This document shows positions 1 through 7,362 of a stretch of DNA of 16,599 bases, piece after piece. Below the pieces are notes generated by a model. It did no database searches. It saw only the letters and a program-made list of their open reading frames with translations, and had not been told where the DNA came from. This DNA comes from Ruminococcaceae bacterium UBA3323 (lineage in GTDB: Bacteria > Bacillota > Clostridia > Oscillospirales > Acutalibacteraceae). The stretch covers positions 101,952-118,550 of the forward strand of contig DESD01000055.1 in assembly GCA_002361935.1 (NCBI GenBank). The letters are read 5' to 3'. The number at the start of each line of letters is the position of its first letter. The stretch's first letter is position 1. The position numbers and the translations under genes are program-made.

Positions 1-27
1 AAATATTGTAATAATTTGTAACTTTAC

Positions 28-165
28 AAAATGTTGAAAACTATGTGTAAATCATTGAAAACTTGAAAAAATAATGTTTTAAATACTTTTCAACAATGGA
101 AAATGCCATAAACAAGCCGATTTTTTAATAGTTTTTAACATTTTCAACATAGTTTTCAACATTTT
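28..165. repeat. Inverted repeat and cluster of TTGAAAA/TTTTCAA boxes
   Basis: Positions 1-315 hold no convincing gene. Within them a perfect 19-bp inverted repeat is formed by 28-46 (AAAATGTTGAAAACTATGT) and 147-165. The same short box recurs: TTGAAAA at 34-40, 55-61 and 63-69, then the reverse orientation TTTTCAA at 87-93, 141-147 and 153-159. All left copies face one way and all right copies the other. This could be a multi-site operator, or degenerate DnaA-like boxes (TTTTCAACA differs from TTATCCACA at two places). No dnaA or dnaN is in view, so an origin cannot be called. The repeats are seen directly; any function is inference. Confidence 0.55.
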
Positions 166-206
166 TGATGTGTAAAAGCGGATATACAAATTGTTATTAA
201 TAAACT

Positions 207-235
207 TTGTCAAGATAAATTTTATGGCAATAATA
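207..235 (+). promoter_or_regulatory. Possible promoter of the small membrane protein-sleB pair
   Basis: TTGTCA at 207-212 is followed 17 bases later by ATAATA (230-235), giving a fair vegetative-type promoter about 75 bases upstream of the first gene. A nearer TATAAT at 294-299 lacks a partner -35 box and would leave almost no leader. No clear sporulation-sigma promoter could be recognised although sleB is a spore gene, so this call is weak. Confidence 0.25.
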
Positions 236-315
236 GCTAAAAATCATTTTTAAAAAAATGAATATTCAGACAGGGAAATTCCAACACTATTTGTATAATT
301 TTGAAAGGAAATAGG

Positions 316-588
316 ATGAAAATGATAAAAGGAGTAAACAGGCAGGTGCTTGAAATTACCAACACGGAAAATCCGTACTTCGAAAGAATAATTTTTTTTG
401 TAAAACCTGAATATGGAAACGAAGACAGGGCAAAATTAAAAAAAGAAGCAGAAAATTATGCTTTGTCCGCAGGCAAACCGCCTAAAAGCAGAAAAACAAA
501 AAAGGAAATCCGTTATCTGATTATGCAATCCATACTTTGCCTTGGGGCCGGAGCAGCATTAACATTTTTATTCAGTTTAGTTTTATAA
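316..588 (+). CDS. Small membrane-anchored protein upstream of sleB, unknown function
   Basis: This 90-residue protein is not one I recognise by name. Its first 65 residues are soluble and highly charged, with a Lys/Arg-rich stretch at about 57-66; residues 68-90 form one hydrophobic C-terminal membrane helix, so it looks like a tail-anchored or inside-in single-pass protein. I place the start at the ATG at 316, with AAAGGAA (304-310) five bases upstream; an in-frame TTG at 301 has no ribosome binding site. Only 12 bases separate its stop from the sleB ATG, so the two are almost certainly cotranscribed. In Bacillus sleB is paired with ypeB, but this protein is far too small to be YpeB and lacks PepSY-like domains. 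A role in SleB deposition or control is an inference from position only. Confidence 0.75.
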   Translation: MKMIKGVNRQVLEITNTENPYFERIIFFVKPEYGNEDRAKLKKEAENYALSAGKPPKSRKTKKEIRYLIMQSILCLGAGAALTFLFSLVL

Positions 589-600
589 GGAGTGACAGAA

Positions 601-1308
601 ATGACAGTCAATAAAGCGTTTCGTAATTTTTATATTTTTTTACTTGTATTTGCCATTGCATTGGGTGCAGGTACGGCAGGGCTTGCGGCGTACGAGCTTT
701 GCTATAAGGATGAAGCCGTTTATGCCGTTTCGAAATACGGTTCAAGCGGTGATGAGGTCAGAAGAATTCAGCAGAAGCTCAGCGATCTGGGATATTATAA
801 TGACCGAGTAGACGGCATTTACGGCATAAATACGCAGAATGCAGTTAAAAGCTTTCAGCGCAACGTTGGGCTTACTGCCGATGGAATTGTCGGCAGTGCA
901 ACACTTCTTTATTTAGGTTTAAGCGGAGGCGGAACAACAAACAATACCGCCTACAGTGATGCCGATGTTCAGCTTCTGGGGAAGGTTATTTCGGCGGAAG
1001 CAAGGGGCGAAGTTTATGAGGGCCAGGTTGCTGTCGGCGCAGTGATTTTAAACCGTGTTGCACACAGCTCATTTCCGGACAGCATAAGCGGCGTTGTTTA
1101 TCAGAATGGTGCATTCTCCTGCGTTAATGACAGCAACTGGTATCAGCCGATTTCCGAGACCTCGAAAAAAGCTGCTATTGATGCGCTGAACGGCTGGGAT
1201 CCGTCGGGCGGTGCAATTTACTATTTCAATCCTGCGAAAACAAATGATAAATTTATGCATTCAAGACCGGTTGTTAAGGTTATAGGCAGTCATAAGTTCT
1301 GCAAATAA
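601..1308 (+). CDS. sleB: SleB-type spore cortex-lytic enzyme (cell wall hydrolase)
   Basis: The product resembles SleB, a lytic transglycosylase that cuts muramic-lactam cortex peptidoglycan during spore germination. The 235 residues begin with a membrane or signal-anchor helix (about 8-32), followed by a peptidoglycan-binding type 1 domain (about 45-105, with the typical VDGIYG...AVKSFQ pattern) and a C-terminal hydrolase-2 domain (about 120-235). The family's catalytic glutamate is probably E133 in SAEARGE. The start at 601 is preceded by AAGGAG (587-592) with 8-base spacing; an upstream GTG at 592 lies on top of that site. It follows a small membrane protein gene and no ypeB is seen. Such hydrolases can also act in vegetative wall turnover, so the spore role is likely but not proven by sequence. 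Confidence 0.9.
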   Translation: MTVNKAFRNFYIFLLVFAIALGAGTAGLAAYELCYKDEAVYAVSKYGSSGDEVRRIQQKLSDLGYYNDRVDGIYGINTQNAVKSFQRNVGLTADGIVGSATLLYLGLSGGGTTNNTAYSDADVQLLGKVISAEARGEVYEGQVAVGAVILNRVAHSSFPDSISGVVYQNGAFSCVNDSNWYQPISETSKKAAIDALNGWDPSGGAIYYFNPAKTNDKFMHSRPVVKVIGSHKFCK

Positions 1309-1338
1309 CCCGGGATACCCGAAATATTTGAAACGAAA

Positions 1339-1370
1339 AAAGCACTCTGTAAAAGAATACAGAGTGCTTT
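1339..1370. terminator. Bidirectional terminator between sleB and ilvE
   Basis: A perfect 12-bp stem, AAAGCACTCTGT (1339-1350) with its complement at 1359-1370, encloses an 8-base loop. On the minus strand the stem is followed by a T-rich run, which makes it a good terminator for ilvE; on the plus strand the following run is weaker (GGTTATTTATTTT) but may serve sleB. Confidence 0.85.
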
Positions 1371-1387
1371 GGTTATTTATTTTATTA

Positions 1388-2419
1388 TTAATCAATTTTA
1401 ATTTCATGAACCCAGCCTTCAGGGCCTTCGATCGTGCCCATCTGAATACCTGTAAGCGTATCATAAAGCTTTTTGATAACAGGGCCCATTTCGTCCATTC
1501 CGCTTGGGAAGCAGATTTCAGTGCCGTGGTCAACAATTTTTCCTACAGGGCTGATAACAGCGGCTGTTCCGCAAAGGCCGCATTCTGCAAAATCCTTTAC
1601 CTCGTCAATTCTAACGGGGCGATGTTCAACCTTCATTCCCAGAATTTGCTCGGCTACAATGCAAAGCGAACGCCTTGTAATAGACGGAAGAATGGAATCT
1701 GATTTCGGCGTAACAACCGTGCCGTCCTTCGTAACGAAAAGGAAGTTGGCACCGCCTGTTTCTTCAACATAGGTTCTTGTTGCCGCATCAAGATACATAT
1801 TTTCATCATAGCCCTGATTATGTGCATCAACAATTGCATAAAGGCTCATTGCGTAGTTAAGACCGGCCTTAATATTTCCTGTTCCGTGCGGTGCAGCTCT
1901 GTCAAAGTCGCAAACACGGATAGTAATCGGCTTTGCACCGCCCTTGAAATAAGGACCCACAGGAGTACAGAACATTCTGAACTGATATTCATCAGCAGGC
2001 TTAACACCGATAACTGAATTTGATCCGAACATAAACGGACGAATGTAAAGTGTTGCGCCTGAGCCGTACGGAGGAACCCATTCGGCATTTGCCTTAACAA
2101 CCTTTTCAACTGCATCGATAAATTTATCCTCGGGGAAAACAGGCATCTGAAGCCTTTCAGCCGAAGCCGCAAGGCGGGCTGCATTCAAATCGGGACGGAA
2201 GCAAACGATTCTGCCGTCTGCAGTAGTGTATGCCTTTAAGCCTTCAAAAACAGTTTGTGCATACTGGAGAACGCAGGCACATTCGCTCATTGTAATCGTA
2301 TTGTCGGCGGTTAAGGTGCCCTCATCCCATTTGCCGTCTTTGAAATCAGAAACATATCTCATATCGGTAGGTATATAGCCGAAGCCGAGATTTGACCAGT
2401 CTATGTTTTTCTTTTCCAT
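1388..2419 (-). CDS. ilvE: Branched-chain amino acid aminotransferase
   Basis: This 343-residue, PLP-dependent fold-type IV enzyme reversibly transfers the amino group between glutamate and the keto acids of leucine, isoleucine and valine in the cytoplasm. The length fits the larger (type II, BCAT) branch of the family. Visible family features are the FEGLKAY segment (58-64), the RPDLNAARL region (75-83), the PLP-binding lysine K184 in HGTGNIKAGLNYA, and the EETGGANFLF motif (219-228), whose glutamate contacts the pyridine nitrogen of PLP. The start is supported by AGGAAG eight bases upstream on the minus strand. It is a single-gene unit with its own promoter (2460-2488) and terminator (1339-1370). 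The leader is only about 30 bases, so no T-box or attenuator fits here. Confidence 0.95.
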   Translation of the reverse strand: MEKKNIDWSNLGFGYIPTDMRYVSDFKDGKWDEGTLTADNTITMSECACVLQYAQTVFEGLKAYTTADGRIVCFRPDLNAARLAASAERLQMPVFPEDKFIDAVEKVVKANAEWVPPYGSGATLYIRPFMFGSNSVIGVKPADEYQFRMFCTPVGPYFKGGAKPITIRVCDFDRAAPHGTGNIKAGLNYAMSLYAIVDAHNQGYDENMYLDAATRTYVEETGGANFLFVTKDGTVVTPKSDSILPSITRRSLCIVAEQILGMKVEHRPVRIDEVKDFAECGLCGTAAVISPVGKIVDHGTEICFPSGMDEMGPVIKKLYDTLTGIQMGTIEGPEGWVHEIKID

Positions 2420-2459
2420 AGTAAAAACTTCCTTTCTGCATCTGTTTTTATATGGTTTA

Positions 2460-2488
2460 ATTTTACTACCATTATTTTATATTGTCAA
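2460..2488 (-). promoter_or_regulatory. ilvE promoter
   Basis: Read on the minus strand, TTGACA (2483-2488) and TAAAAT (2460-2465) are separated by exactly 17 bases, a near-consensus sigma-A promoter. Transcription would begin near 2453, leaving a short leader before the ilvE start at 2419. Confidence 0.75.
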
Positions 2489-2515
2489 CTGTTGTAAACA
2501 GGCACAAAATAATTT

Positions 2516-2538
2516 ATTTGTTTCTTGTTCAAACAAAT
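2516..2538. promoter_or_regulatory. Small inverted repeat between divergent promoters
   Basis: ATTTGTTT (2516-2523) and AAACAAAT (2531-2538) form a perfect 8-bp inverted repeat with a 7-base centre. It sits directly against the -35 box of the symporter promoter and about 28 bases upstream of the ilvE -35 box. A regulator binding here could affect both genes, but the element is AT-rich and may be chance. Confidence 0.3.
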
Positions 2539-2567
2539 TTGACAAAATTGTTAAAAACTGCTATAAA
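2539..2567 (+). promoter_or_regulatory. Promoter of the sodium symporter gene
   Basis: TTGACA (2539-2544), a 17-base spacer and TATAAA (2562-2567) make a near-perfect sigma-A promoter, with an expected start near 2574. The gene's ribosome binding site GGAGA (2599-2603) follows, 7 bases before the ATG. Confidence 0.85.
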
Positions 2568-2610
2568 TAGAGTATTCATTTAAAATATAGCTTTGTTTGG
2601 AGATTGATTC

Positions 2611-3966
2611 ATGGAAAAAAACAGAAGTAATTTTACAGGCAGCCTTGGATTTATTTTTGCTGCCGCAAGTTCCGCTGTTGGTTTGGGAAATCTTTGGCGT
2701 TTTCCTTATCTTGCTGCAAAATACGGCGGCGGAATGTTTCTTTTAATCTATTTTATTCTTGCAGTAACCTTTGGCTTCGCCCTTATGGTAACAGAAATTG
2801 CAATCGGAAGAAAAACACGTTTAAGCCCTATGGAGGCTTTCGGTGCAATGCATAAAAAATGGGGTTGGCTCGGAAAGCTTACCACGCTGGTTCCTGTTCT
2901 GATTCTGCCGTATTACTGCGTTATAGGCGGCTGGGTAACAAAATATTGCGCTGTTATGCTTTCGGGTGCCGTTGCCCAATCGGCGGATGACAATTACTTT
3001 CCGTCCTTTATTTCGTCAACAGCTTCTCCTCTTGCATTCTTTTTTATCTTTGTAACCTTTGTTGCCGTTATTATTTTCCTTGGCGTAAACAAGGGGATTG
3101 AAAAGTTCAGCAAGGTGCTTATGCCGATGCTGCTTATTCTTACAATCATTCTTACGATTTTTGTTTTAACAAGAGAGGGCGCAGGAGCAGGTGTTGCTTA
3201 TTATCTTAAGCCTGAACTTTCGCATTTAAGCGTTAAAACCATTCTTGCAGCGCTGGGACAGCTATTCTTTTCCATGAGCCTTGCAATGGGAATTATGATA
3301 ACCTACGGTTCTTATGTAAGAAAAGAAGACAGCATTGAAAAATCCGTTCGTCAGATAGAATTTTTTGATACACTTGTAGCATTTCTTGCAGGCCTTATGA
3401 TTGTTCCTGCCGTTTTTGCATATTCAGGCGGAGATGCAGCTGCCCTCGGCAAAGGGCCAAGCCTTATGTTTGTAACCCTGCCTAAGGTATTCAACGGAAT
3501 GCCGTTTGGAAGTGTTGTCGGCTCGCTCTTCTTTGTGCTTGTATTCTTTGCGGCATTAACAAGTGCCGTTTCCGTTATGGAGGCTATTGTTGCAGGCATT
3601 GATGACAAGTATAAAATCGGCAGAAAGAAGGCAACGGCGATTGTTTATGTATACGCCATCGCAATCGGTGTTTTCTGCTCGCTTGGCTTCGGCATATTAA
3701 ATCATATCAAAATTTTTGGCTTTGATATTCTTGATTTCCTTGATTTCCTTTCAAACAGCGTTCTTATGCCGGTTGTAGGCATGTTTACCTGTATTGTTGT
3801 AGGCTTTGTTGTTAAGCCCAAAACAATTATTGAAGAGGTTGAGGTTAACGGCAAATTCAAAATGAAGCGTTTTTATACCGTTATGGTAAAATGGATTGCG
3901 CCCGTTTTCATTTTTATTATTCTTGTAAGCTCGGTGCTGGATGCCCTTGGCATTATTTCAATCTGA
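2611..3966 (+). CDS. Sodium-dependent transporter, SNF/NSS family
   Basis: The 451-residue protein is a multi-pass inner-membrane transporter of the neurotransmitter:sodium symporter family (LeuT, MhsT and TnaT are bacterial members), which couples uptake of amino acids or related amines to sodium. Its N-terminus carries the family signature: SSAVGLGNLWRFPY at about 20-33, the broken helix 1 that lines the substrate and sodium sites, followed by the KYGGG segment. About eleven or twelve hydrophobic segments can be read, in line with the 11-12 helices and about 450 residues usual for bacterial members. It is transcribed alone from a strong promoter and closed by a strong terminator. The substrate cannot be told from the sequence; divergence from ilvE makes an amino acid plausible but does not show it. 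Confidence 0.93.
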   Translation: MEKNRSNFTGSLGFIFAAASSAVGLGNLWRFPYLAAKYGGGMFLLIYFILAVTFGFALMVTEIAIGRKTRLSPMEAFGAMHKKWGWLGKLTTLVPVLILPYYCVIGGWVTKYCAVMLSGAVAQSADDNYFPSFISSTASPLAFFFIFVTFVAVIIFLGVNKGIEKFSKVLMPMLLILTIILTIFVLTREGAGAGVAYYLKPELSHLSVKTILAALGQLFFSMSLAMGIMITYGSYVRKEDSIEKSVRQIEFFDTLVAFLAGLMIVPAVFAYSGGDAAALGKGPSLMFVTLPKVFNGMPFGSVVGSLFFVLVFFAALTSAVSVMEAIVAGIDDKYKIGRKKATAIVYVYAIAIGVFCSLGFGILNHIKIFGFDILDFLDFLSNSVLMPVVGMFTCIVVGFVVKPKTIIEEVEVNGKFKMKRFYTVMVKWIAPVFIFIILVSSVLDALGIISI

Positions 3967-3980
3967 TGCTTAAATTACAC

Positions 3981-4006
3981 AGGCAGGGGTTTTCCCCTGC
4001 CTTTTT
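3981..4006 (+). terminator. Terminator of the symporter gene
   Basis: AGGCAGGGG (3981-3989), a TTTT loop and CCCCTGCCT (3994-4002) form a perfect GC-rich 9-bp hairpin that runs directly into five Ts. It begins 14 bases after the symporter stop codon. Confidence 0.95.
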
Positions 4007-4102
4007 GCTGCCCTTAGCCAAACAAGAGTTGAACAAAATAAGGTTTGCATGCCATAACTTTAGGCAGAAATACGAACCGTGGTTAAAAACGGATGATTTG
4101 CT

Positions 4103-4136
4103 CTGTTATCCATTATAACAGTGATTTAAGAAATCA
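4103..4136. promoter_or_regulatory. Two adjacent palindromes upstream of the GH36-GH29 operon
   Basis: CTGTTAT (4103-4109), ccatt, ATAACAG (4115-4121) is a perfect 7-bp palindrome of operator shape. It abuts a second palindrome, TGATTT-aag-AAATCA (4122-4136). They lie 66-99 bases upstream of a TATAAT at 4202-4207 that lacks a recognisable -35 box, as is common for activator-dependent promoters. A sugar-responsive regulator could act here; no regulator gene is next to the operon, so this remains inference. Confidence 0.4.
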
Positions 4137-4201
4137 GAAGAATAAGAGAATTTTGAAACTTTTTAATCGGATTTCATATATATTTTAGTTTGGCAATAAG
4201 C

Positions 4202-4207
4202 TATAAT
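4202..4207 (+). promoter_or_regulatory. Possible -10 box of the GH36-GH29 operon
   Basis: TATAAT at 4202-4207 matches the -10 consensus and lies about 37 bases before the GTG start of the first operon gene. No good -35 hexamer is found 16-18 bases upstream. TTGGCA at 4190-4195 is too close to pair with it. Confidence 0.35.
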
Positions 4208-4243
4208 ATATATTAAGAATTTCGTAAAAGGACGGAAAACGCA

Positions 4244-5977
4244 GTGAATATTACCTCATTATATTTGACAGACAGTAAAAATAAAATTATCCCATGCGAT
4301 TTCAATATTTCCGAAGAAGCAGGGCATTACAGAATAGGATTTTCCGCAAAGAAAAACGCAGTGCTAAAAGAAGCTGTTTTGTTCAGCGGTGCACATGGCT
4401 TTTCTGCTGATACCGCCTTTTACGGTGACGGATATCAGAAGCTTACACAGTATAAAGGTACTATCGGCAGAAATCATTCCTTTACCGGCTATTCCGATAA
4501 AGGTCATTACAAAATGCCGCAGACAGACGGCTTTAAAACCGTATATAATTATGCTCTTTTCGGCAAAGGTGAAAATACTGTTTTAATCGGTGCAGCAAGC
4601 TGCAATCGTTTCCGCACGGAAATCCGTGTAAACAAAACGCAGCTGCAGATTGTTCAATGCCTTGAAGATTTAGCGTTTGAAAAAGGCGAAAAAATCCGCC
4701 TTGAGGATATGGTTATTCTGAAAGGCGAGCGCAATGCCATTCTAAAAAAATTTGCAGATATAATCTGCCGGAATCATCCTGTTAAAAAGTATTGCGAAAT
4801 GCCGGTTGGCTGGTGCTCGTGGTACTGCATTGGTCCTGATATTTCAGAAAAAGACATTTTTGATAATTTAGAAGTTATTAAGCAAAAAACGCCCGAACTG
4901 AAATATATACAGATTGATGACGGCTTTCAGCCGTTTATGGGTGACTGGCTTGAAACAAGCGACAAGTTCAGCCGCCCGATGAAGGATATCTGCCGGGATA
5001 TTAAAAAAGCAGGCTTTGAACCTGCAATCTGGCTTGCACCATTCATTGCATCACAAAAAAGCAGACTTTTAAAGGAACACCCCGATTATTTTGTTCAGGA
5101 TGAAAGCGGCAAGCCCCTTTGCTGCGAGGGCATTACCTTTAAAGGCTGGCGTGATGCCCCTTGGTATATGCTTGACGGCACAAATCCGAATACACAGAAA
5201 TTTATTTATGACACGGTTTATGAAATTTATCATAACTGGGGCGTAAAATATTTTAAGCTTGATGCCAATGTATGGGGTGCTCTGCCCTTTGGCAATCGTT
5301 ATGATAAAAATGCTACGGCAGTTGAGGCATACCGCAGAGGTATGGAAGTATTTTGGAACGCAACGGGTGAAGACGCCTTTATACTTGGCTGCAATGCGCC
5401 TATGTGGCCGTCACTCGGCTTGGTTACCGGAATGCGTGTAACAAATGATGTTATCAGAAATGTACGCCATATGGCAAATCTTTCGGAGCAGTGCTTTAAC
5501 CGCAACTGGATGCACGGCAGATTGTGGGTAAATGATCCCGACTGCCTGATTATGAACGATACCGTATCACCTGTTATGGACCCTGCAGGCATAACACACA
5601 AAAGTCTTGTAAGCAAAAAATTCTACAGGCTGAATAATGCTTATATCCGTGCAAGCGGCGGCATGGTGCTTTCAGGCGACTATGTAAGCAAGTACGGCAA
5701 GACAGAAATTGACCGCCTGCAAAGAATACTGGATACCGATTACATCGCAGCCGAATTTGATGACCGCCTTGAAATCGGCACAAAAGAAACGGCAAACGGT
5801 ACGGAATACTTTATCTTCAACCGTACGAAGCTTATTAAAAAATATAAAATTTCAATCCCCAATGGGTGCGGTGTAACAGACTTATATGCAAACAAGCCTA
5901 TTCCTGTTAAAAAGAAAAAAATCAAATTAAACTTATTAAAAAACGATTGTGCTTGGTTTAAAATAGCAAAGCGATAA
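4244..5977 (+). CDS. GH36-type alpha-galactosidase or alpha-N-acetylgalactosaminidase
   Basis: This 577-residue protein looks like a GH36/clan GH-D retaining exo-alpha-galactosidase, which removes terminal alpha-linked galactose or GalNAc. An N-terminal beta domain (about 1-180) precedes a TIM barrel that starts at PVGWCSWY (187-194) and IQIDDGFQP (222-230). The probable nucleophile is D340 in YFKLDAN, and the probable acid/base is D402 in MRVTNDV; both positions fit the family pattern. A short beta domain ends the protein. It is shorter than the 700-residue GH36 enzymes, and no signal peptide is seen, so it should be cytoplasmic. The start is GTG, with AAAAGGA 11 bases upstream. It heads an operon with two fucosidases, which suggests substrates carrying both alpha-Gal/GalNAc and fucose. 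The family call is firm; the choice between Gal and GalNAc, or a relative such as raffinose-type activity, is not settled. Confidence 0.85.
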   Translation: MNITSLYLTDSKNKIIPCDFNISEEAGHYRIGFSAKKNAVLKEAVLFSGAHGFSADTAFYGDGYQKLTQYKGTIGRNHSFTGYSDKGHYKMPQTDGFKTVYNYALFGKGENTVLIGAASCNRFRTEIRVNKTQLQIVQCLEDLAFEKGEKIRLEDMVILKGERNAILKKFADIICRNHPVKKYCEMPVGWCSWYCIGPDISEKDIFDNLEVIKQKTPELKYIQIDDGFQPFMGDWLETSDKFSRPMKDICRDIKKAGFEPAIWLAPFIASQKSRLLKEHPDYFVQDESGKPLCCEGITFKGWRDAPWYMLDGTNPNTQKFIYDTVYEIYHNWGVKYFKLDANVWGALPFGNRYDKNATAVEAYRRGMEVFWNATGEDAFILGCNAPMWPSLGLVTGMRVTNDVIRNVRHMANLSEQCFNRNWMHGRLWVNDPDCLIMNDTVSPVMDPAGITHKSLVSKKFYRLNNAYIRASGGMVLSGDYVSKYGKTEIDRLQRILDTDYIAAEFDDRLEIGTKETANGTEYFIFNRTKLIKKYKISIPNGCGVTDLYANKPIPVKKKKIKLNLLKNDCAWFKIAKR

Positions 5978-5987
5978 GGAGAATATT

Positions 5988-7349
5988 ATGGGTTATTCAT
6001 TAAAGCAAAGTGAATTTGACAAAACAAAGCAGGGAGCGGAATTTACATATTTTCCTGACGATGAATGGAATAAATACCCCTTTGCCGGTGAGCAGGACAC
6101 AAAATGGTTTCGTGAAGCAAAATACGGTTTATTTCTGCATGTGGGTATTTCCGCAATGGGAATGGTAGACATCAGCTGGTCAAGAAAAACCCACAAACTG
6201 CCTGACCCTATATGGGGAAGTATAGTTTCCGATGAAGAATATGACAGCTGGGCAAAAAAGCTTGCTTTTGAAAAATTCAACGCAAAAGAATGGGCAAATA
6301 TTGCAAAGAAAAGCGGCTTTAAATATGTTGTGATTATTGCAAAACATCACGACGGTTTTCATATGTGGAACACAGCATATTCCGATTATAAAATTATAAA
6401 TTCTCCCTTTGGCAGAGATTATCTCAAAGAACTGATTGACGCATTCCGCACGGCCGGACTTAAAATCGGTATCTACTATTCAAAGCGTGACTGGACACAT
6501 CCCGATTACGAGCCTGTTCCTGTGGCGGATGCTGTTGCAATAAAAACGCCGCCTTATTTCAAAATGGAAAGCGGCAAAGACTGGTATCTTACGGAAAAGC
6601 ACAAACGCTACCAGGAATATATGTTCAACACCGTGCGTGAACTTATGACAAATTACGGCAGAATTGATTTGCTGTGGTGGGACGCTGAATACAACAGCGG
6701 TATGTTCACAAAAGAAATGTGGAATTCCGAAGCACTGGAGAAAATGGTGCGTAAGCTGCAGCCGCATATCATTATCAATAACCGTGCAGGACTGCCGGGA
6801 GATTATGATACTCCTGAAGGGCACACAGGCTTTTTTCAGAACACAAGAATGTGGGAAACCTGCATGCCGCTTGGTAAATACTGGTCTTATTCCGAAAACA
6901 AAATCAAAAGTGTTAAGCAGGTTATCGCACAGCTTATCAACTGTACAGGCGGTGACGGCAACTATCTTTTGAGTATCGGCTGCAAGCCTGACGGCAGTAT
7001 TGCCGAAAGCGAGGCACAGCGAATGAAAGAAGTAGGAATGTGGCTTAAAAAATACGGTGAAAGCATTTATGCCACGAACGGAGGCATATGGAAGCCGACT
7101 AAGAAATATGCCTCCTGCTTTAAAGGCAATACCGTTTATCTGCACATATTAAAAGGCTTGCCTTTAACTTATTTATCCTTACCGCTGAAAAACAACACCC
7201 TTAAATCCTTTACCTGCCTAACAGGTGAAAAGGTCAGAATAAAAGTGAAAAACGGCAGACTGCATCTTCTCATGATAGGCAGGAAACTCAGCACGCCTGA
7301 TACAATTATCAAAATAAAATGTTCAAACAAACCGATTTTGGAAAACTGA
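5988..7349 (+). CDS. GH29 alpha-L-fucosidase with C-terminal beta domain
   Basis: The 453-residue product hydrolyses terminal alpha-L-fucose by a retaining mechanism. Family features include KYGLFLHVG (45-53), IAKHHDGFHMWNT (117-129), GLKIGIYYS (157-165) and the nucleophile aspartate D232 in LLWWDAEYN. After the barrel, residues from about 350 on look like the small beta-sandwich seen at the end of many GH29 enzymes, which favours a broad-specificity (GH29-A-like) enzyme, though that is inference. No signal peptide is visible. The ATG has AAGGAGA close upstream, and only 10 bases separate it from the GH36 stop, so the genes are cotranscribed. It is clearly different from the second GH29 gene that follows and is not a recent duplicate of it. 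Confidence 0.93.
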   Translation: MGYSLKQSEFDKTKQGAEFTYFPDDEWNKYPFAGEQDTKWFREAKYGLFLHVGISAMGMVDISWSRKTHKLPDPIWGSIVSDEEYDSWAKKLAFEKFNAKEWANIAKKSGFKYVVIIAKHHDGFHMWNTAYSDYKIINSPFGRDYLKELIDAFRTAGLKIGIYYSKRDWTHPDYEPVPVADAVAIKTPPYFKMESGKDWYLTEKHKRYQEYMFNTVRELMTNYGRIDLLWWDAEYNSGMFTKEMWNSEALEKMVRKLQPHIIINNRAGLPGDYDTPEGHTGFFQNTRMWETCMPLGKYWSYSENKIKSVKQVIAQLINCTGGDGNYLLSIGCKPDGSIAESEAQRMKEVGMWLKKYGESIYATNGGIWKPTKKYASCFKGNTVYLHILKGLPLTYLSLPLKNNTLKSFTCLTGEKVRIKVKNGRLHLLMIGRKLSTPDTIIKIKCSNKPILEN

Positions 7350-7362
7350 AGGAGAAATCATT

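Noticed and set aside
244..261. TCATTTTT-aa-AAAAATGA palindrome
   Set aside because: It is a low-complexity A/T run with no flanking context that suggests a terminator or operator.
294..299. TATAAT just before the first gene
   Set aside because: It has no -35 partner, and transcription from it would start only about ten bases before the ATG, inside the ribosome binding site.
1..300. Replication origin
   Set aside because: The boxes differ from the DnaA consensus, and neither dnaA, dnaN nor other origin-linked genes are present in the window.
6480..7145. Long minus-strand open frame of 221 codons inside the first GH29 gene
   Set aside because: It is antisense to a gene with clear family motifs and has no ribosome binding site or recognisable domain.
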